DNA of 64,000 bases from the NCBI GenBank assembly GCA_049587755.1, contig JBAVEN010000048.1:1-64000 (forward strand), written 5' to 3'. The stretch comes from Bog-375 sp049587755. GTDB lineage: Bacteria > Acidobacteriota > Terriglobia > Bryobacterales > Bryobacteraceae. The notes beneath the pieces were generated by a model. The model was not told the DNA's origin and did no database searches. It saw only the letters and a list, made by a program, of their open reading frames with translations. Below are positions 1 through 7,825 of this stretch, piece by piece. The translations under genes and the position numbers were made by a program. Positions within the stretch are counted from its first letter, which is position 1; each line of letters starts with the position of its first letter.

Positions 1-230
1 AGGATATTTACGATCTGTCGCCGGAAGAGATGAAGGCGGTGCCGTCGATGCCGGGGTCTTTGGACGAGGCGTTGGACTGCCTGGAAGAGGACCACGCGTT
101 CCTGATGCGCGGGGACGTGTTCAGCGAGGAGCTGCTCCAGACGTATATCGACTACAAGCGGAAGAACGAAGCCGAAGCCGTACGGCTGCGTCCGCACCCG
201 TACGAATTCGCGCTGTACTACGACGTGTAG
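1..230 (+). CDS. glnA: Glutamine synthetase type I, C-terminal end (5' partial)
   Basis: The gene enters from the left edge; the frame is open from base 3 to the stop at 228-230 and gives the last 75 residues of glutamine synthetase, which makes glutamine from glutamate, ammonia and ATP in the cytoplasm. The tail shows the family ending: PGSLDEALDCLEEDH, then FSEELLQTYIDYKR, then RLRPHPYEFALYYD just before the stop. The catalytic residues and the adenylylation tyrosine loop lie outside the window. A glnE adenylyltransferase gene starts about 1.36 kb downstream on the same strand, so enzyme and modifier are close neighbours, separated by two unrelated genes. Confidence 0.95.
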   Translation, partial: DIYDLSPEEMKAVPSMPGSLDEALDCLEEDHAFLMRGDVFSEELLQTYIDYKRKNEAEAVRLRPHPYEFALYYDV

Positions 231-362
231 GCGGGAGCTAGAAAGCCCGTAAACCGCTTGCTGGCGCGCGGCTCCGAGACAGATCATGATGCACGAGCTG
301 TTTCGGGGCCGCGGCTGTCAGCAGGCTGGAAACAATCGGTTCGAAACTCGGGAGATACCGTT

Positions 363-1004
363 ATGAAGATCGGCGTGCTCGGATCGGGAGACGTCGCCAA
401 GGCGCTGGGCGGCGGCTTCTTGAAACACGGTCATCAGGTCACTCTTGGAACTCGCAATCCCAACAAACTGGCTGACTGGGCCAAGGCGAACTCCGGTGCC
501 CGGGTGGGTTCCTTCGCCGAGGCCGCCAAGTCCGCGGAAGTAGTCGTCCTGGCTGTCAAAGGTGCGGCGGCGGCAGAAGTTCTGAAATCCGCCGGCGAAT
601 CGAATCTGGCCGGCAAGGTGGTCATCGACGCCACCAATCCCATCGCCGACGCGCCGCCGGTCAATGGTGTGCTGAGATTCTTTACCGATCTGAACGAGTC
701 CCAGATGGAGCGCCTGCAGCGGCAATTCCCCACTGCTCATTTCGTGAAGGCGTTCAATTCCGTAGGCAGCGGGCGCATGGTGAATCCAAGTTTCAAGGCC
801 GGCAAACCCACCATGTTTATCTGCGGCAACGACGAGGGCTCGAAGAAAACCGTCAGTGGAATTCTGGATCAATTCGGCTGGGAGACCGCCGATATGGGCC
901 AGGCCGAATCCGCCCGCGCCATCGAGCCGCTGTGCATGCTCTGGTGCATTCGCGACTTCACCAAGAACCAATGGAATCACGCGTTCAAACTGCTTGTGGA
1001 TTGA
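363..1004 (+). CDS. NADPH-dependent F420 reductase-like dehydrogenase
   Basis: A 213-residue Rossmann protein of the NADP oxidoreductase, F420-dependent (NpdG-like) family. Residues 3-12 form the dinucleotide-binding loop (IGVLGSGDVA), LGTRNP near residue 33 is the usual NADP 2'-phosphate contact, and KAFN near residue 128 is typical of the family. The start at 363 is chosen because the nucleotide-binding strand begins at once and GGGAG lies about 9 bases upstream; a longer frame to 258 adds residues with no family resemblance. Whether it uses F420, a flavin or another partner cannot be told from sequence. It is a single gene, probably cytoplasmic, unrelated in function to the neighbouring glutamine genes. 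Confidence 0.85.
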   Translation: MKIGVLGSGDVAKALGGGFLKHGHQVTLGTRNPNKLADWAKANSGARVGSFAEAAKSAEVVVLAVKGAAAAEVLKSAGESNLAGKVVIDATNPIADAPPVNGVLRFFTDLNESQMERLQRQFPTAHFVKAFNSVGSGRMVNPSFKAGKPTMFICGNDEGSKKTVSGILDQFGWETADMGQAESARAIEPLCMLWCIRDFTKNQWNHAFKLLVD

Positions 1005-1054
1005 TCGCTCCTCGGTCCCGGCACTGTGACGCTGCGCCGGCCGCGGCAACAGCT

Positions 1055-1060
1055 TAGAAT
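1055..1060 (+). promoter_or_regulatory. Candidate -10 hexamer before the MOSC-glnE run
   Basis: TAGAAT lies 32 bases before the MOSC gene start in GC-rich DNA. No good -35 match is visible. It could be the promoter of the co-directional MOSC, glnE, kinase and regulator genes. Confidence 0.3.
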
Positions 1061-1092
1061 GGTGGCGCGGGCCTCGGTGGCTCTCCGCTCTC

Positions 1093-1587
1093 ATGCAAGG
1101 CACCATCATTCAGATCAGCGTTTCCCAGGGAGGCCTTCCCAAGCGGCCGGTTCCGCAGGCGCGGGTCGGCGCGGAGGGCCTCGAGGGCGACGCGCACGCC
1201 CATCCGCAATTCCACGGCGGCCCGCGCAAGGCCGTTCTGCTGATCGCCGCGGAAGTGGTGGACGATTTGGCCGCGCGCGGTTATCCGGTCTTCTACGGCG
1301 CGTTGGGCGAAAACCTCACCACGCGCGGCATCGAGGTCAGCGGCCTGCGCATCGGCGATCGCTTGCGCGCCGGAAGCGCGACCCTCGAGATCACCCAGGT
1401 GCGCGTTCCCTGCGGCCAGCTCGATGTTTACGGCGGAGCGCTCAGGGGCGATCTGTATGATGCGCGCGTCAAGGCCGGCGACCGCGGCTCGCCCCGCTGG
1501 GGCTGGAGCGGCTTCTATGCCAGTGTGGTGGAGACGGGTGTGGTGGCGCCGGGCGATATAATTGCGCCAGTGGCCCAGCTTGCCTGA
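1093..1587 (+). CDS. MOSC domain protein
   Basis: A 164-residue stand-alone MOSC (molybdenum cofactor sulfurase C-terminal) domain, a beta-barrel fold that binds or transfers sulfur or molybdopterin-related ligands. GLEGDAH at residues 29-35, GALGENLTT at about 69-77, GDRLRAG near 88 and the conserved cysteine in RVPCGQ (Cys107) match the family; the cysteine is thought to carry sulfur. Length is normal for single-domain YiiM-type members. Its stop is followed 3 bases later by glnE, so the two are probably co-transcribed, without an obvious functional reason. The substrate is unknown. Confidence 0.85.
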   Translation: MQGTIIQISVSQGGLPKRPVPQARVGAEGLEGDAHAHPQFHGGPRKAVLLIAAEVVDDLAARGYPVFYGALGENLTTRGIEVSGLRIGDRLRAGSATLEITQVRVPCGQLDVYGGALRGDLYDARVKAGDRGSPRWGWSGFYASVVETGVVAPGDIIAPVAQLA

Positions 1588-1590
1588 CCG

Positions 1591-4389
1591 ATGCTGACTT
1601 TGCTCGATCGCGTTCCCGAGCGCGTGGCGGCGCGTATCCGGTTGCTGCTGGCTTCGGTGCCGGACCCGGAGGCGGCGGCGCGCCACCTGGAACGGCTGCG
1701 GCAGGCCTCCCCTTCCGCCTTCGACCGCATTACCAGTTCGCCAGCAGCCTTGCGCTCGGCGGCCAATGTATTCGCGTATAGCGCATTCCTGACCGATGCC
1801 GTCCTCAAGAGCCCGGAGCAGATTCTGCAAGTGGCCAGTTCCGGCAGCTTTTACCGGGTGCTGTCGGTGGAAGAGTACGAAGAGCGGCTATACGATTTTC
1901 TCGGCGCAGGCCATGGCGGCGTGCCTTCCGGAGTCGAGCTGGCGCGGTTTCGCCGACGCCAGTTGCTGCGGATCGTGCTGCGCGACGTGTTGGGTGTGGC
2001 CGGCCTCGCGGAAATTACCGAGGAGCTTTCCAGCCTGGCCGACGCAATTCTGAGCGTGATGTACCGCCAGCTCCGCGACGACTTTGTGACGCGCCATGGC
2101 GAGCCGCGCGTGGCCGATGGCAGCCCCTGCGGCTTTTCCGTGATTGCGCTCGGCAAGCTGGGCGGGCAGGAGTTGAATTACAGCTCCGATATCGACCTGA
2201 TGTTCGTTTACAGCGGCAATGGCCACACCGACGGTCCGGAGGTCTTGACTAACAAGGAGTTCTATAAGAAACTCGCCAACCGGTATACCCAGTTACTCTC
2301 TACTTACACGGCCGAAGGCCAATGTTACCGGGTGGATCTGCGGCTGCGCCCGGACGGAACACTGGGCGAAATCGCGATTTCCGGCGATGGCGCGCGCGAG
2401 TATTACAGCGGGCGGGCGCGCGACTGGGAAAAACAGATGCTAATTAAGGCTCGCGTTGCGGCGGGCGAGCCCGAGCCTAGCGCGGCGCTGCTGGAGTTCG
2501 TGGAGCCGCTGATTTACCAGACCTCCCTCGACTTCCGGGCGGTGGAGGCGGTATCGGAAACGCGGCAGCGCATCAGCGAGAAGATGGCCTCGCGCCGCCA
2601 TTCGGGCGGCGGCGTCGACATCAAGCTTACCCCCGGCGGCATTCGCGACATCGAGTTCCTGGTGCAGTGCCTGCAACGGCTGCACGGCGGCCGCGAAACC
2701 TGGGTGCGCCACGGCGGCACCATGTTGGCGCTGTTCCGGCTGCGCGATAAGGGGCTGCTCTCCGGAGCCGAATATGCGCGGCTGGCGTCGGCTTACCAAT
2801 TCCTGCGCTACCTGGAACATCGCTTGCAGATGGAAGACGACCGGCAGACGCACACGCTTCCAGCCGATCCGGCGGCCCTGGCCCTGCTGGCGCGCAAGAT
2901 GCCGCCGGCGGCAACGGGAGAGGCGCTGGACGCCGATTCCCTGGCGCGCAGCCTGGACGACCATCTGGCTGCCGTGCGCGAGATTTACGAGCGCGTCATT
3001 CATGCGCAGAAGCCGCTCTACTACACGCCCAGCGCCGAACCGACGCTCGAAGAGGACCCGGAGCCCGCGCCGCTGGCGACCAACCTGACGCGCTTCTTGG
3101 ACCAACGTGCGCCGCAACTGGCGGCGGCCGTGGCCGCCGCAGGCTTGCATCGCGGGCGGGAACGCTTTGAACATTTCCTGGAGAAAGCGTTTGCGCAACC
3201 GGAGATCCTCGAGCGCCTGGACAGCGACGAGCACCTCGCCGCCGGCGTGCTCGACTTGTTCGAGCACAGCGGGTATTTCGCCGACGAGCTGCTGCGCTAC
3301 CCGGAGCTGATGGAGGAAATCGGCGAGCCCTTCCGGCTGGAGGGCGGCGCGCTGGCCGATGGCGGCGCCCTCCGCCGCTACTATCGCCGCCAGATGTTGC
3401 GCATCCAGACCGAGAGTATTCTCGAAGCGCCGCCCATCTTCGCTACCTTGGGCAAGACTTCGGTGCTGGCCGATAGCGTGATCGAAGCCGCTTACCAGAT
3501 CGCGGTGCGCGATGCGCCCCCGCCCGCCAACCGTGCCTATGAGCCATCGAACCAGATGATGGTGATCGCCCTCGGCCGCCTGGGCATGCGCGAATTCGAC
3601 CTGGGCTCGGACGCCGACCTGGTGTTTGTCATTCCCGACGAAGACGCCGCGGAGCAAGGCTTCTGGACGGACGTGGCCGAGCGCACGGTGCAAACTTTGA
3701 GCGCCTACACGGGCGAGGGCGTGATGTTCGCCGTCGATACCCGCCTGCGGCCCAACGGGCGCGAGGGCGACCTGGTGCAATCGGAAGGCTCCTACAAGGC
3801 TTACTTCGAGGGCCACGCCGAGGCCTGGGAAGGCATCGCTTACATGAAGTCGCGCGCCGTGGCGGGAAACGTGGAGCGCGCCACCGCGTTCTTGAACGAG
3901 CTGCAGCAGGTGGACTGGCGGCGCTACGGCCAGAGCATGCGCTCGCGCAAGGAGCTGGCCGAAATGCGCGCGCGCCTGGAACGGGAGCAGGGACCGCGCA
4001 ATCCGCTGAAGGCCGGCAGGGGCGGGTTCTACGACATCGACTTCGCGCTGATGTACCTGCGCCTGCGGGGCGCCGGTATCTTCTATAAGGTGTTGAACAC
4101 GCCGGAGCGCATCGACGTAATCGAGAAGATGGGGCACCTGGACCGCGAGGACGCCGACTTCCTGCGCGAGGCCGCCACTTTCTACCGCGGGATCGACCAC
4201 GGCCAGCGCGTTTCGCGCGGGCACGCCGAAGGCAGCCTGCCCACTTCGCAGGCGCAAATGGAGGTGCTGGCAAACCTGGTGCAGCGGTGGACGCCGGAGC
4301 ACTTGCACCAGCAGCGCCTGGACGTCACGCTGCGGGAAATCCGCCGCCGCACTCGCGAGTATTTCAACCGGCTGTTCGAACGGTCATGA
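1591..4389 (+). CDS. glnE: Bifunctional glutamine synthetase adenylyltransferase/deadenylase
   Basis: A 932-residue protein, the normal length for GlnE, which adds AMP to and removes AMP from glutamine synthetase according to nitrogen status. Two nucleotidyltransferase halves are visible. The N-terminal (adenylyl-removing) half has ALGKLGGQE followed by the metal-binding pair Asp200/Asp202 (SSDIDLMFV) and the downstream KLTPGGIRDIEFLVQ block. The C-terminal (adenylylating) half has ALGRLGMREF with Asp674/Asp676 (GSDADLVFV). Both acidic pairs are intact, so both activities are expected. The gene starts 3 bases after the MOSC stop, and its TGA overlaps the ATG of the next kinase gene (ATGA), which indicates translational coupling. 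glnA lies 1.4 kb upstream. Confidence 0.95.
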   Translation: MLTLLDRVPERVAARIRLLLASVPDPEAAARHLERLRQASPSAFDRITSSPAALRSAANVFAYSAFLTDAVLKSPEQILQVASSGSFYRVLSVEEYEERLYDFLGAGHGGVPSGVELARFRRRQLLRIVLRDVLGVAGLAEITEELSSLADAILSVMYRQLRDDFVTRHGEPRVADGSPCGFSVIALGKLGGQELNYSSDIDLMFVYSGNGHTDGPEVLTNKEFYKKLANRYTQLLSTYTAEGQCYRVDLRLRPDGTLGEIAISGDGAREYYSGRARDWEKQMLIKARVAAGEPEPSAALLEFVEPLIYQTSLDFRAVEAVSETRQRISEKMASRRHSGGGVDIKLTPGGIRDIEFLVQCLQRLHGGRETWVRHGGTMLALFRLRDKGLLSGAEYARLASAYQFLRYLEHRLQMEDDRQTHTLPADPAALALLARKMPPAATGEALDADSLARSLDDHLAAVREIYERVIHAQKPLYYTPSAEPTLEEDPEPAPLATNLTRFLDQRAPQLAAAVAAAGLHRGRERFEHFLEKAFAQPEILERLDSDEHLAAGVLDLFEHSGYFADELLRYPELMEEIGEPFRLEGGALADGGALRRYYRRQMLRIQTESILEAPPIFATLGKTSVLADSVIEAAYQIAVRDAPPPANRAYEPSNQMMVIALGRLGMREFDLGSDADLVFVIPDEDAAEQGFWTDVAERTVQTLSAYTGEGVMFAVDTRLRPNGREGDLVQSEGSYKAYFEGHAEAWEGIAYMKSRAVAGNVERATAFLNELQQVDWRRYGQSMRSRKELAEMRARLEREQGPRNPLKAGRGGFYDIDFALMYLRLRGAGIFYKVLNTPERIDVIEKMGHLDREDADFLREAATFYRGIDHGQRVSRGHAEGSLPTSQAQMEVLANLVQRWTPEHLHQQRLDVTLREIRRRTREYFNRLFERS

Positions 4390-5813
4390 AGGCGCTGCGA
4401 TTCGCGGCCTCACTGGCTCTGGTGGCCGCCATCATCGCGGTTTACCGGCTGACGCCGGTCAACAACACCACGGTGGCGCTGACGCTGTTGCTGGCCATCC
4501 TCGGCATTTCGACCTGGTGGGGACTGGCGGAGGCCACGCTGGCGTCGGTGCTGGCGGTGCTCGGGTTCAACTTCTACTTCCTGCCCCCGGTGGGCAGGTT
4601 TACCATTCAGGATCCGGAAAACCTGGTGGCGTTTCTGGCGTTCCTGGTGACGGCGATCACCGCCAGCCAGCTTTCGGCGCGGGCCCGCCGCCGCGCGGCG
4701 GAGGCGGAAGCGCGGCGCCTGGAAAGCGAACGGCTCTATGCGCTGGTGCGGTCCATGGCGCTCACCGGCAACCCGCGTAAGACCATCCGCGAGTTCCTCA
4801 ACCGTGTGACGCAGGAATTTGGCTGCACGGCGGCGGCTTTTTTTTACCGGGAGACGGACGAGATTTTCCGGACCGGGCCCGAGAGCCGGCCGATTGCGGA
4901 CCACGACCTAAGAGTTGCCGCGGAGCTCGAGCGCGCTTCGGGCGAAGCCACCGGCGACTGGGTTGCGAGCCCCGTCCGCCTGGGCATGCGGAGCCTGGGC
5001 GGCCTCGGGCTGGTGGCGCCCCTGCCTTCCCCGCAAATGGTGCGTGCTATCGCGGATCTGGCCGCCATCACCATCGAAAAGGCGCGCGCCTTGGAGGAAG
5101 CCAGCCATGCCGAAGCCGCGCGGCAGAGCGAGTTGCTGAAATCGGCGCTGCTCGATTCCCTCGCGCACGATATCAAGACGCCGCTGACCTCCATCAAGGC
5201 CGCCGTCACCAGCCTGCTCGGCGAAGCTGCGGCGGCCGACCGCGAGCTGCTGACCATCATCAACGAAGAAGCCGACCGTCTCAACCAACTCGCCGCAGAA
5301 GTCGTGTCGATGGCGCGCATCGAAGCCGGCAAGCTGCACCTGGACAAGCGGGAGGTGCCGGTGGAGCAGATCCTCACCGGCGCGCTGGCTGAGGTGGAAG
5401 GGCTGCGCAAGGGACGCCCCATCGCCATCCACGCGGCCGCCGGCCTGCCTGCGGCCGAAGCCGATCCCGAGCTGGCGCAGCAGGTGGTCAAGCAGTTTCT
5501 GGAAAACGCCCTCAAGTACACGCCCGAGGACACTCCCATCACTGTCTCGGTGGAGCAAAAGAGCGGCAAGATTGTGATTGGCGTCGCCGACCGCGGCCCG
5601 GGTATCGAAGAGCATGAGCGGGCGCTGATCTTCGACCGCTTCTATCGCGGCCGCGAGCACCGTTTTCAGACCAAGGGAACAGGCATGGGACTCGCCATCG
5701 CCAAGGGAATCGTCGAGGCTCACGGCGAGCGCATTTGGGTGGAAAGCGAGCGCCGCCAGGGTTCGGTATTCTACTTTACGCTCGCCGCAGCGGCAGGAGG
5801 CAGAGAGAATTGA
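4386..5813 (+). CDS. KdpD-like sensor histidine kinase lacking the KdpD sensor and Usp domains
   Basis: A 475-residue membrane kinase that matches only the C-terminal half of KdpD. Residues 1-95 are the four-helix DUF4118 membrane unit (GFNFYFLPPVGRFTIQDPEN then a final helix), followed by a coiled linker, a GAF-like region at about 110-225, the phosphoacceptor segment SLAHDIKTPL (His261) and a full ATPase domain with N, G1 and G2 boxes (FLENALKYTP, DRGPGIEE, GTGMGLAIAKG). The amino-terminal KdpD domain and UspA domain of full-length (about 890 residue) KdpD are absent. The start ATG at 4386 overlaps the glnE stop. The next gene is a KdpE-like regulator; no kdpFABC pump genes are in the window, so the stimulus and target are uncertain. 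Confidence 0.88.
   Translation: MKALRFAASLALVAAIIAVYRLTPVNNTTVALTLLLAILGISTWWGLAEATLASVLAVLGFNFYFLPPVGRFTIQDPENLVAFLAFLVTAITASQLSARARRRAAEAEARRLESERLYALVRSMALTGNPRKTIREFLNRVTQEFGCTAAAFFYRETDEIFRTGPESRPIADHDLRVAAELERASGEATGDWVASPVRLGMRSLGGLGLVAPLPSPQMVRAIADLAAITIEKARALEEASHAEAARQSELLKSALLDSLAHDIKTPLTSIKAAVTSLLGEAAAADRELLTIINEEADRLNQLAAEVVSMARIEAGKLHLDKREVPVEQILTGALAEVEGLRKGRPIAIHAAAGLPAAEADPELAQQVVKQFLENALKYTPEDTPITVSVEQKSGKIVIGVADRGPGIEEHERALIFDRFYRGREHRFQTKGTGMGLAIAKGIVEAHGERIWVESERRQGSVFYFTLAAAAGGREN
5795..5800 (+). promoter_or_regulatory. Shine-Dalgarno sequence fixing a TTG start
   Basis: A full AGGAGG lies 9 bases before the TTG at 5810 and inside the end of the kinase gene. It supports TTG as the true start of the response regulator rather than the upstream ATG at 5735. 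Confidence 0.8.
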
Positions 5814-6499
5814 GCGCCGGAAAAGTTCTGGTAGTGGACGACGATCCGCAGATCCGCCGCGTGATGAAGGCCACGCTGGTGGGGCACAGCTACGAGGTGC
5901 TCGAAGCGCGCACCGGTGAAGATGCGCTGGACATTTTCGCCCGCGAAGCGCCCAGCCTGGTGCTGCTGGATATGAACATGCCCGGCATAGGGGGCCTGGA
6001 GACCTGCCGCACGCTGCGCGCCGCTTCCGACGTGCCGGTGATCGTGCTGACGGTGCGCAACTCGGAGAAGGATAAAGTGGCGGCGCTCGATGCCGGCGCC
6101 GACGATTACGTCACCAAGCCCTTCGGCATTGAAGAGCTGCTGGCGCGCATCCGCGCGGCGCTTCGCCGTTCGCCGACGGGGCCCGAGGGCGGCCCGCGCA
6201 GCTTCGAAACCGCGGGTCTGGAGATCGATTTCGAGCTTCGCCGCGTGCGCGCCCAAGGACGCGACGTGCGCCTGACGCCCAAGGAATTCGAGCTGCTCCG
6301 CTGCCTGGTGGCGCACGCCGGCCGCCCGGTGACGCACCGCGAATTGCTGCAAGCCGTCTGGGGCCCGGACTACGGCGACGAACCCGAATACCTGCGCGTC
6401 TTCATCAACCAGTTACGCAAGAAGATCGAGGCCAACCCAGCGAAGCCGACAATCATTTTGACGGAACCGTGGGTTGGATACCGCTTGGCGGCTGGATAG
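5810..6499 (+). CDS. KdpE/OmpR-type response regulator
   Basis: A 229-residue OmpR-family regulator, close in length to KdpE (225). The receiver domain (residues 1-118) has the acidic pocket VVDDDP, the phosphoacceptor Asp54 in LLDMNMPG, the conserved threonine region (VIVLTVR) and the lysine in YVTKPFG. A winged-helix DNA-binding domain follows (RLTPKEFELLRCLV, then VFINQLRKKIE and VGYRL). The TTG start shares two bases with the kinase stop and has a strong AGGAGG, so kinase and regulator are translationally coupled. Target promoters are unknown; no potassium pump genes are adjacent. Confidence 0.9.
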   Translation: MSAGKVLVVDDDPQIRRVMKATLVGHSYEVLEARTGEDALDIFAREAPSLVLLDMNMPGIGGLETCRTLRAASDVPVIVLTVRNSEKDKVAALDAGADDYVTKPFGIEELLARIRAALRRSPTGPEGGPRSFETAGLEIDFELRRVRAQGRDVRLTPKEFELLRCLVAHAGRPVTHRELLQAVWGPDYGDEPEYLRVFINQLRKKIEANPAKPTIILTEPWVGYRLAAG

Positions 6500-6828
6500 A
6501 GTAAAAGCACCTCTCGAGTTTTTCCATGCCTAACCCTAGCAGCCTCGTGAGATGGAAGGTCATGCTGAACCGCCAGGCATCGGCGATCATGAAAGGGCCA
6601 TGGCGGGAACGTCTAAGGCGACTGCGCTAATACCGACCAAGCTACTTAGTTACCTGCCTCACCGGCGACCTAGTCATGAGCTGGTGATCCTGTGTCTACC
6701 CAGCGCGGTATTGTTACCAGAAATTCACTTGAAATTATTAAAATGAACCTTGACAAAAGAAAATAGGGGGGGTGCTATTAGCCCGGTGAGAACCACTAGT
6801 CAGAATACGGTATCAATGGAGAAGATCG
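6500..6828 (+). other. Intergenic region, AT-richer at its right end
   Basis: This 329-base gap has no credible gene; a 64-codon frame at 6552-6746 lacks coding character. The last 130 bases are clearly AT-richer than their surroundings and hold a promoter candidate (6750-6778). No recognisable RNA or repeat was seen. Confidence 0.6.
6750..6778 (+). promoter_or_regulatory. Candidate sigma-70-like promoter for the secreted-protein pair
   Basis: A perfect -35 hexamer TTGACA (6750-6755) is followed after 17 bases by TGCTAT (6773-6778), a weak -10. It lies in AT-rich DNA 50 bases before the start at 6829. The spacer contains a run of seven G residues, which is unusual and may affect activity. 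Confidence 0.45.
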
Positions 6829-7806
6829 ATGAAGAGGCCCACACCAACTAACTTCGGTCATGCGGCGCAGCCGACGCTGCTCGCGGTGGGCTTGATCCTT
6901 TGTGTTAGCAGCGCGATGGGGCAGGCCCCTACAATAGTCAACGCCGCCGACGGGTCCGGTAGTGCGGCGTTTTGGTACCTCAATGGGCTGCCGTCGTGCT
7001 GCGAGGACTCCCCTGGAGCCCCTCCGAATCAAGCCATCTACTACACCCAGTGGGAGGTGCTTGCGAACCTTCAGCCGGGGTGCACGGGAACTCCGACGTG
7101 GTCCACGGACCACGGGACCCTAGTTTCGATCAGCCCGGAACTGGGCGCGCCCGCCGCGATCCTCACGTCCCTTGGGCCCAGCTACACCACCAACCAGTAC
7201 ACGCCAGTGTATAACATCAACATCTACGTGACGGCTTGCGGAGTTAAGTCCGCGGGCTTTCCTGTCTTTATCAACACCCCGTATTCGTTCAGTTCGGCCG
7301 TGCAGGGGCGGTTCTGCAATAAGACCACCGGTCTCTGCAACTGTAACGCCTTCCCGAGTACTATGGGGGCTTTAGGCTATGCGGGGTCGTATTACGACTC
7401 GGCTTATGATCTCTTCGGCAACGTTTTCGTCCCAATAGACCTCCATGAGAAGTGGCTGAACCCAGTCACCTTCGTCGCCGGCAACAACTGGGCACAATAC
7501 ATGGCCAACAATCTGGTTTCGTATAGCTGGCCGGCGTCTGTCTGGAACTCGGGCACGACTTGGGGGGACGCGATTGGAGCGTGTGCCCCTGCCGCTGATT
7601 TCGGGGCCATTGACCCCGAGCCGCTCCCCTGGGGCAACGTCGGGACCGCGGCGACCTTTACCGAAAATCAGGAGTACTGGATCGGCACAACGACCCTCGG
7701 GAACTATGGGACGTGCGTCCTTTGGGGCGGTATGGCGTGGTTCTCGGATCATGACGGGTACGACTTGCAGGTGGTTCCAGGGATACCCGCAACGCTTTGC
7801 CAATGA
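6829..7806 (+). CDS. Secreted protein of unknown function, cysteine-containing
   Basis: I do not recognise a named family. The 325-residue product starts with a probable signal peptide (LLAVGLILCVSSAMGQA, cleavage near residue 32). Residues of about 40-145 read like an Ig-like beta-sandwich (WSTDHGTLVSIS, NINIYVTACG). A second part from about 150 is aromatic- and glycine-rich and has several cysteines (RFCNKTTGLCNCNAF), consistent with an exported, disulfide-bonded protein. The start is supported by GGAGAAG upstream. Base composition looks lower in G+C than the flanking genes. A second secreted protein begins 19 bases downstream, so the two are probably one transcript from the promoter at about 6750. 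Confidence 0.7.
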   Translation: MKRPTPTNFGHAAQPTLLAVGLILCVSSAMGQAPTIVNAADGSGSAAFWYLNGLPSCCEDSPGAPPNQAIYYTQWEVLANLQPGCTGTPTWSTDHGTLVSISPELGAPAAILTSLGPSYTTNQYTPVYNINIYVTACGVKSAGFPVFINTPYSFSSAVQGRFCNKTTGLCNCNAFPSTMGALGYAGSYYDSAYDLFGNVFVPIDLHEKWLNPVTFVAGNNWAQYMANNLVSYSWPASVWNSGTTWGDAIGACAPAADFGAIDPEPLPWGNVGTAATFTENQEYWIGTTTLGNYGTCVLWGGMAWFSDHDGYDLQVVPGIPATLCQ

Positions 7807-7825
7807 CAACAGATGGGAGGGCAAG

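Noticed and set aside
2440..4308. 622-codon open frame on the minus strand
   Set aside because: It is antisense to glnE, whose family motifs are unmistakable; long antisense frames are expected in GC-rich codon usage. Similar cases at 11683-13392, 24014-25663 and 37398-39302 were rejected for the same reason.
4386..6499. Potassium (Kdp) operon
   Set aside because: The kinase and regulator are Kdp-like, but kdpF, kdpA, kdpB and kdpC are absent on both sides.
6552..6746. 64-codon frame in the 6500-6828 gap
   Set aside because: It lacks a ribosome-binding site and protein-like composition, and ends in the AT-rich promoter zone.
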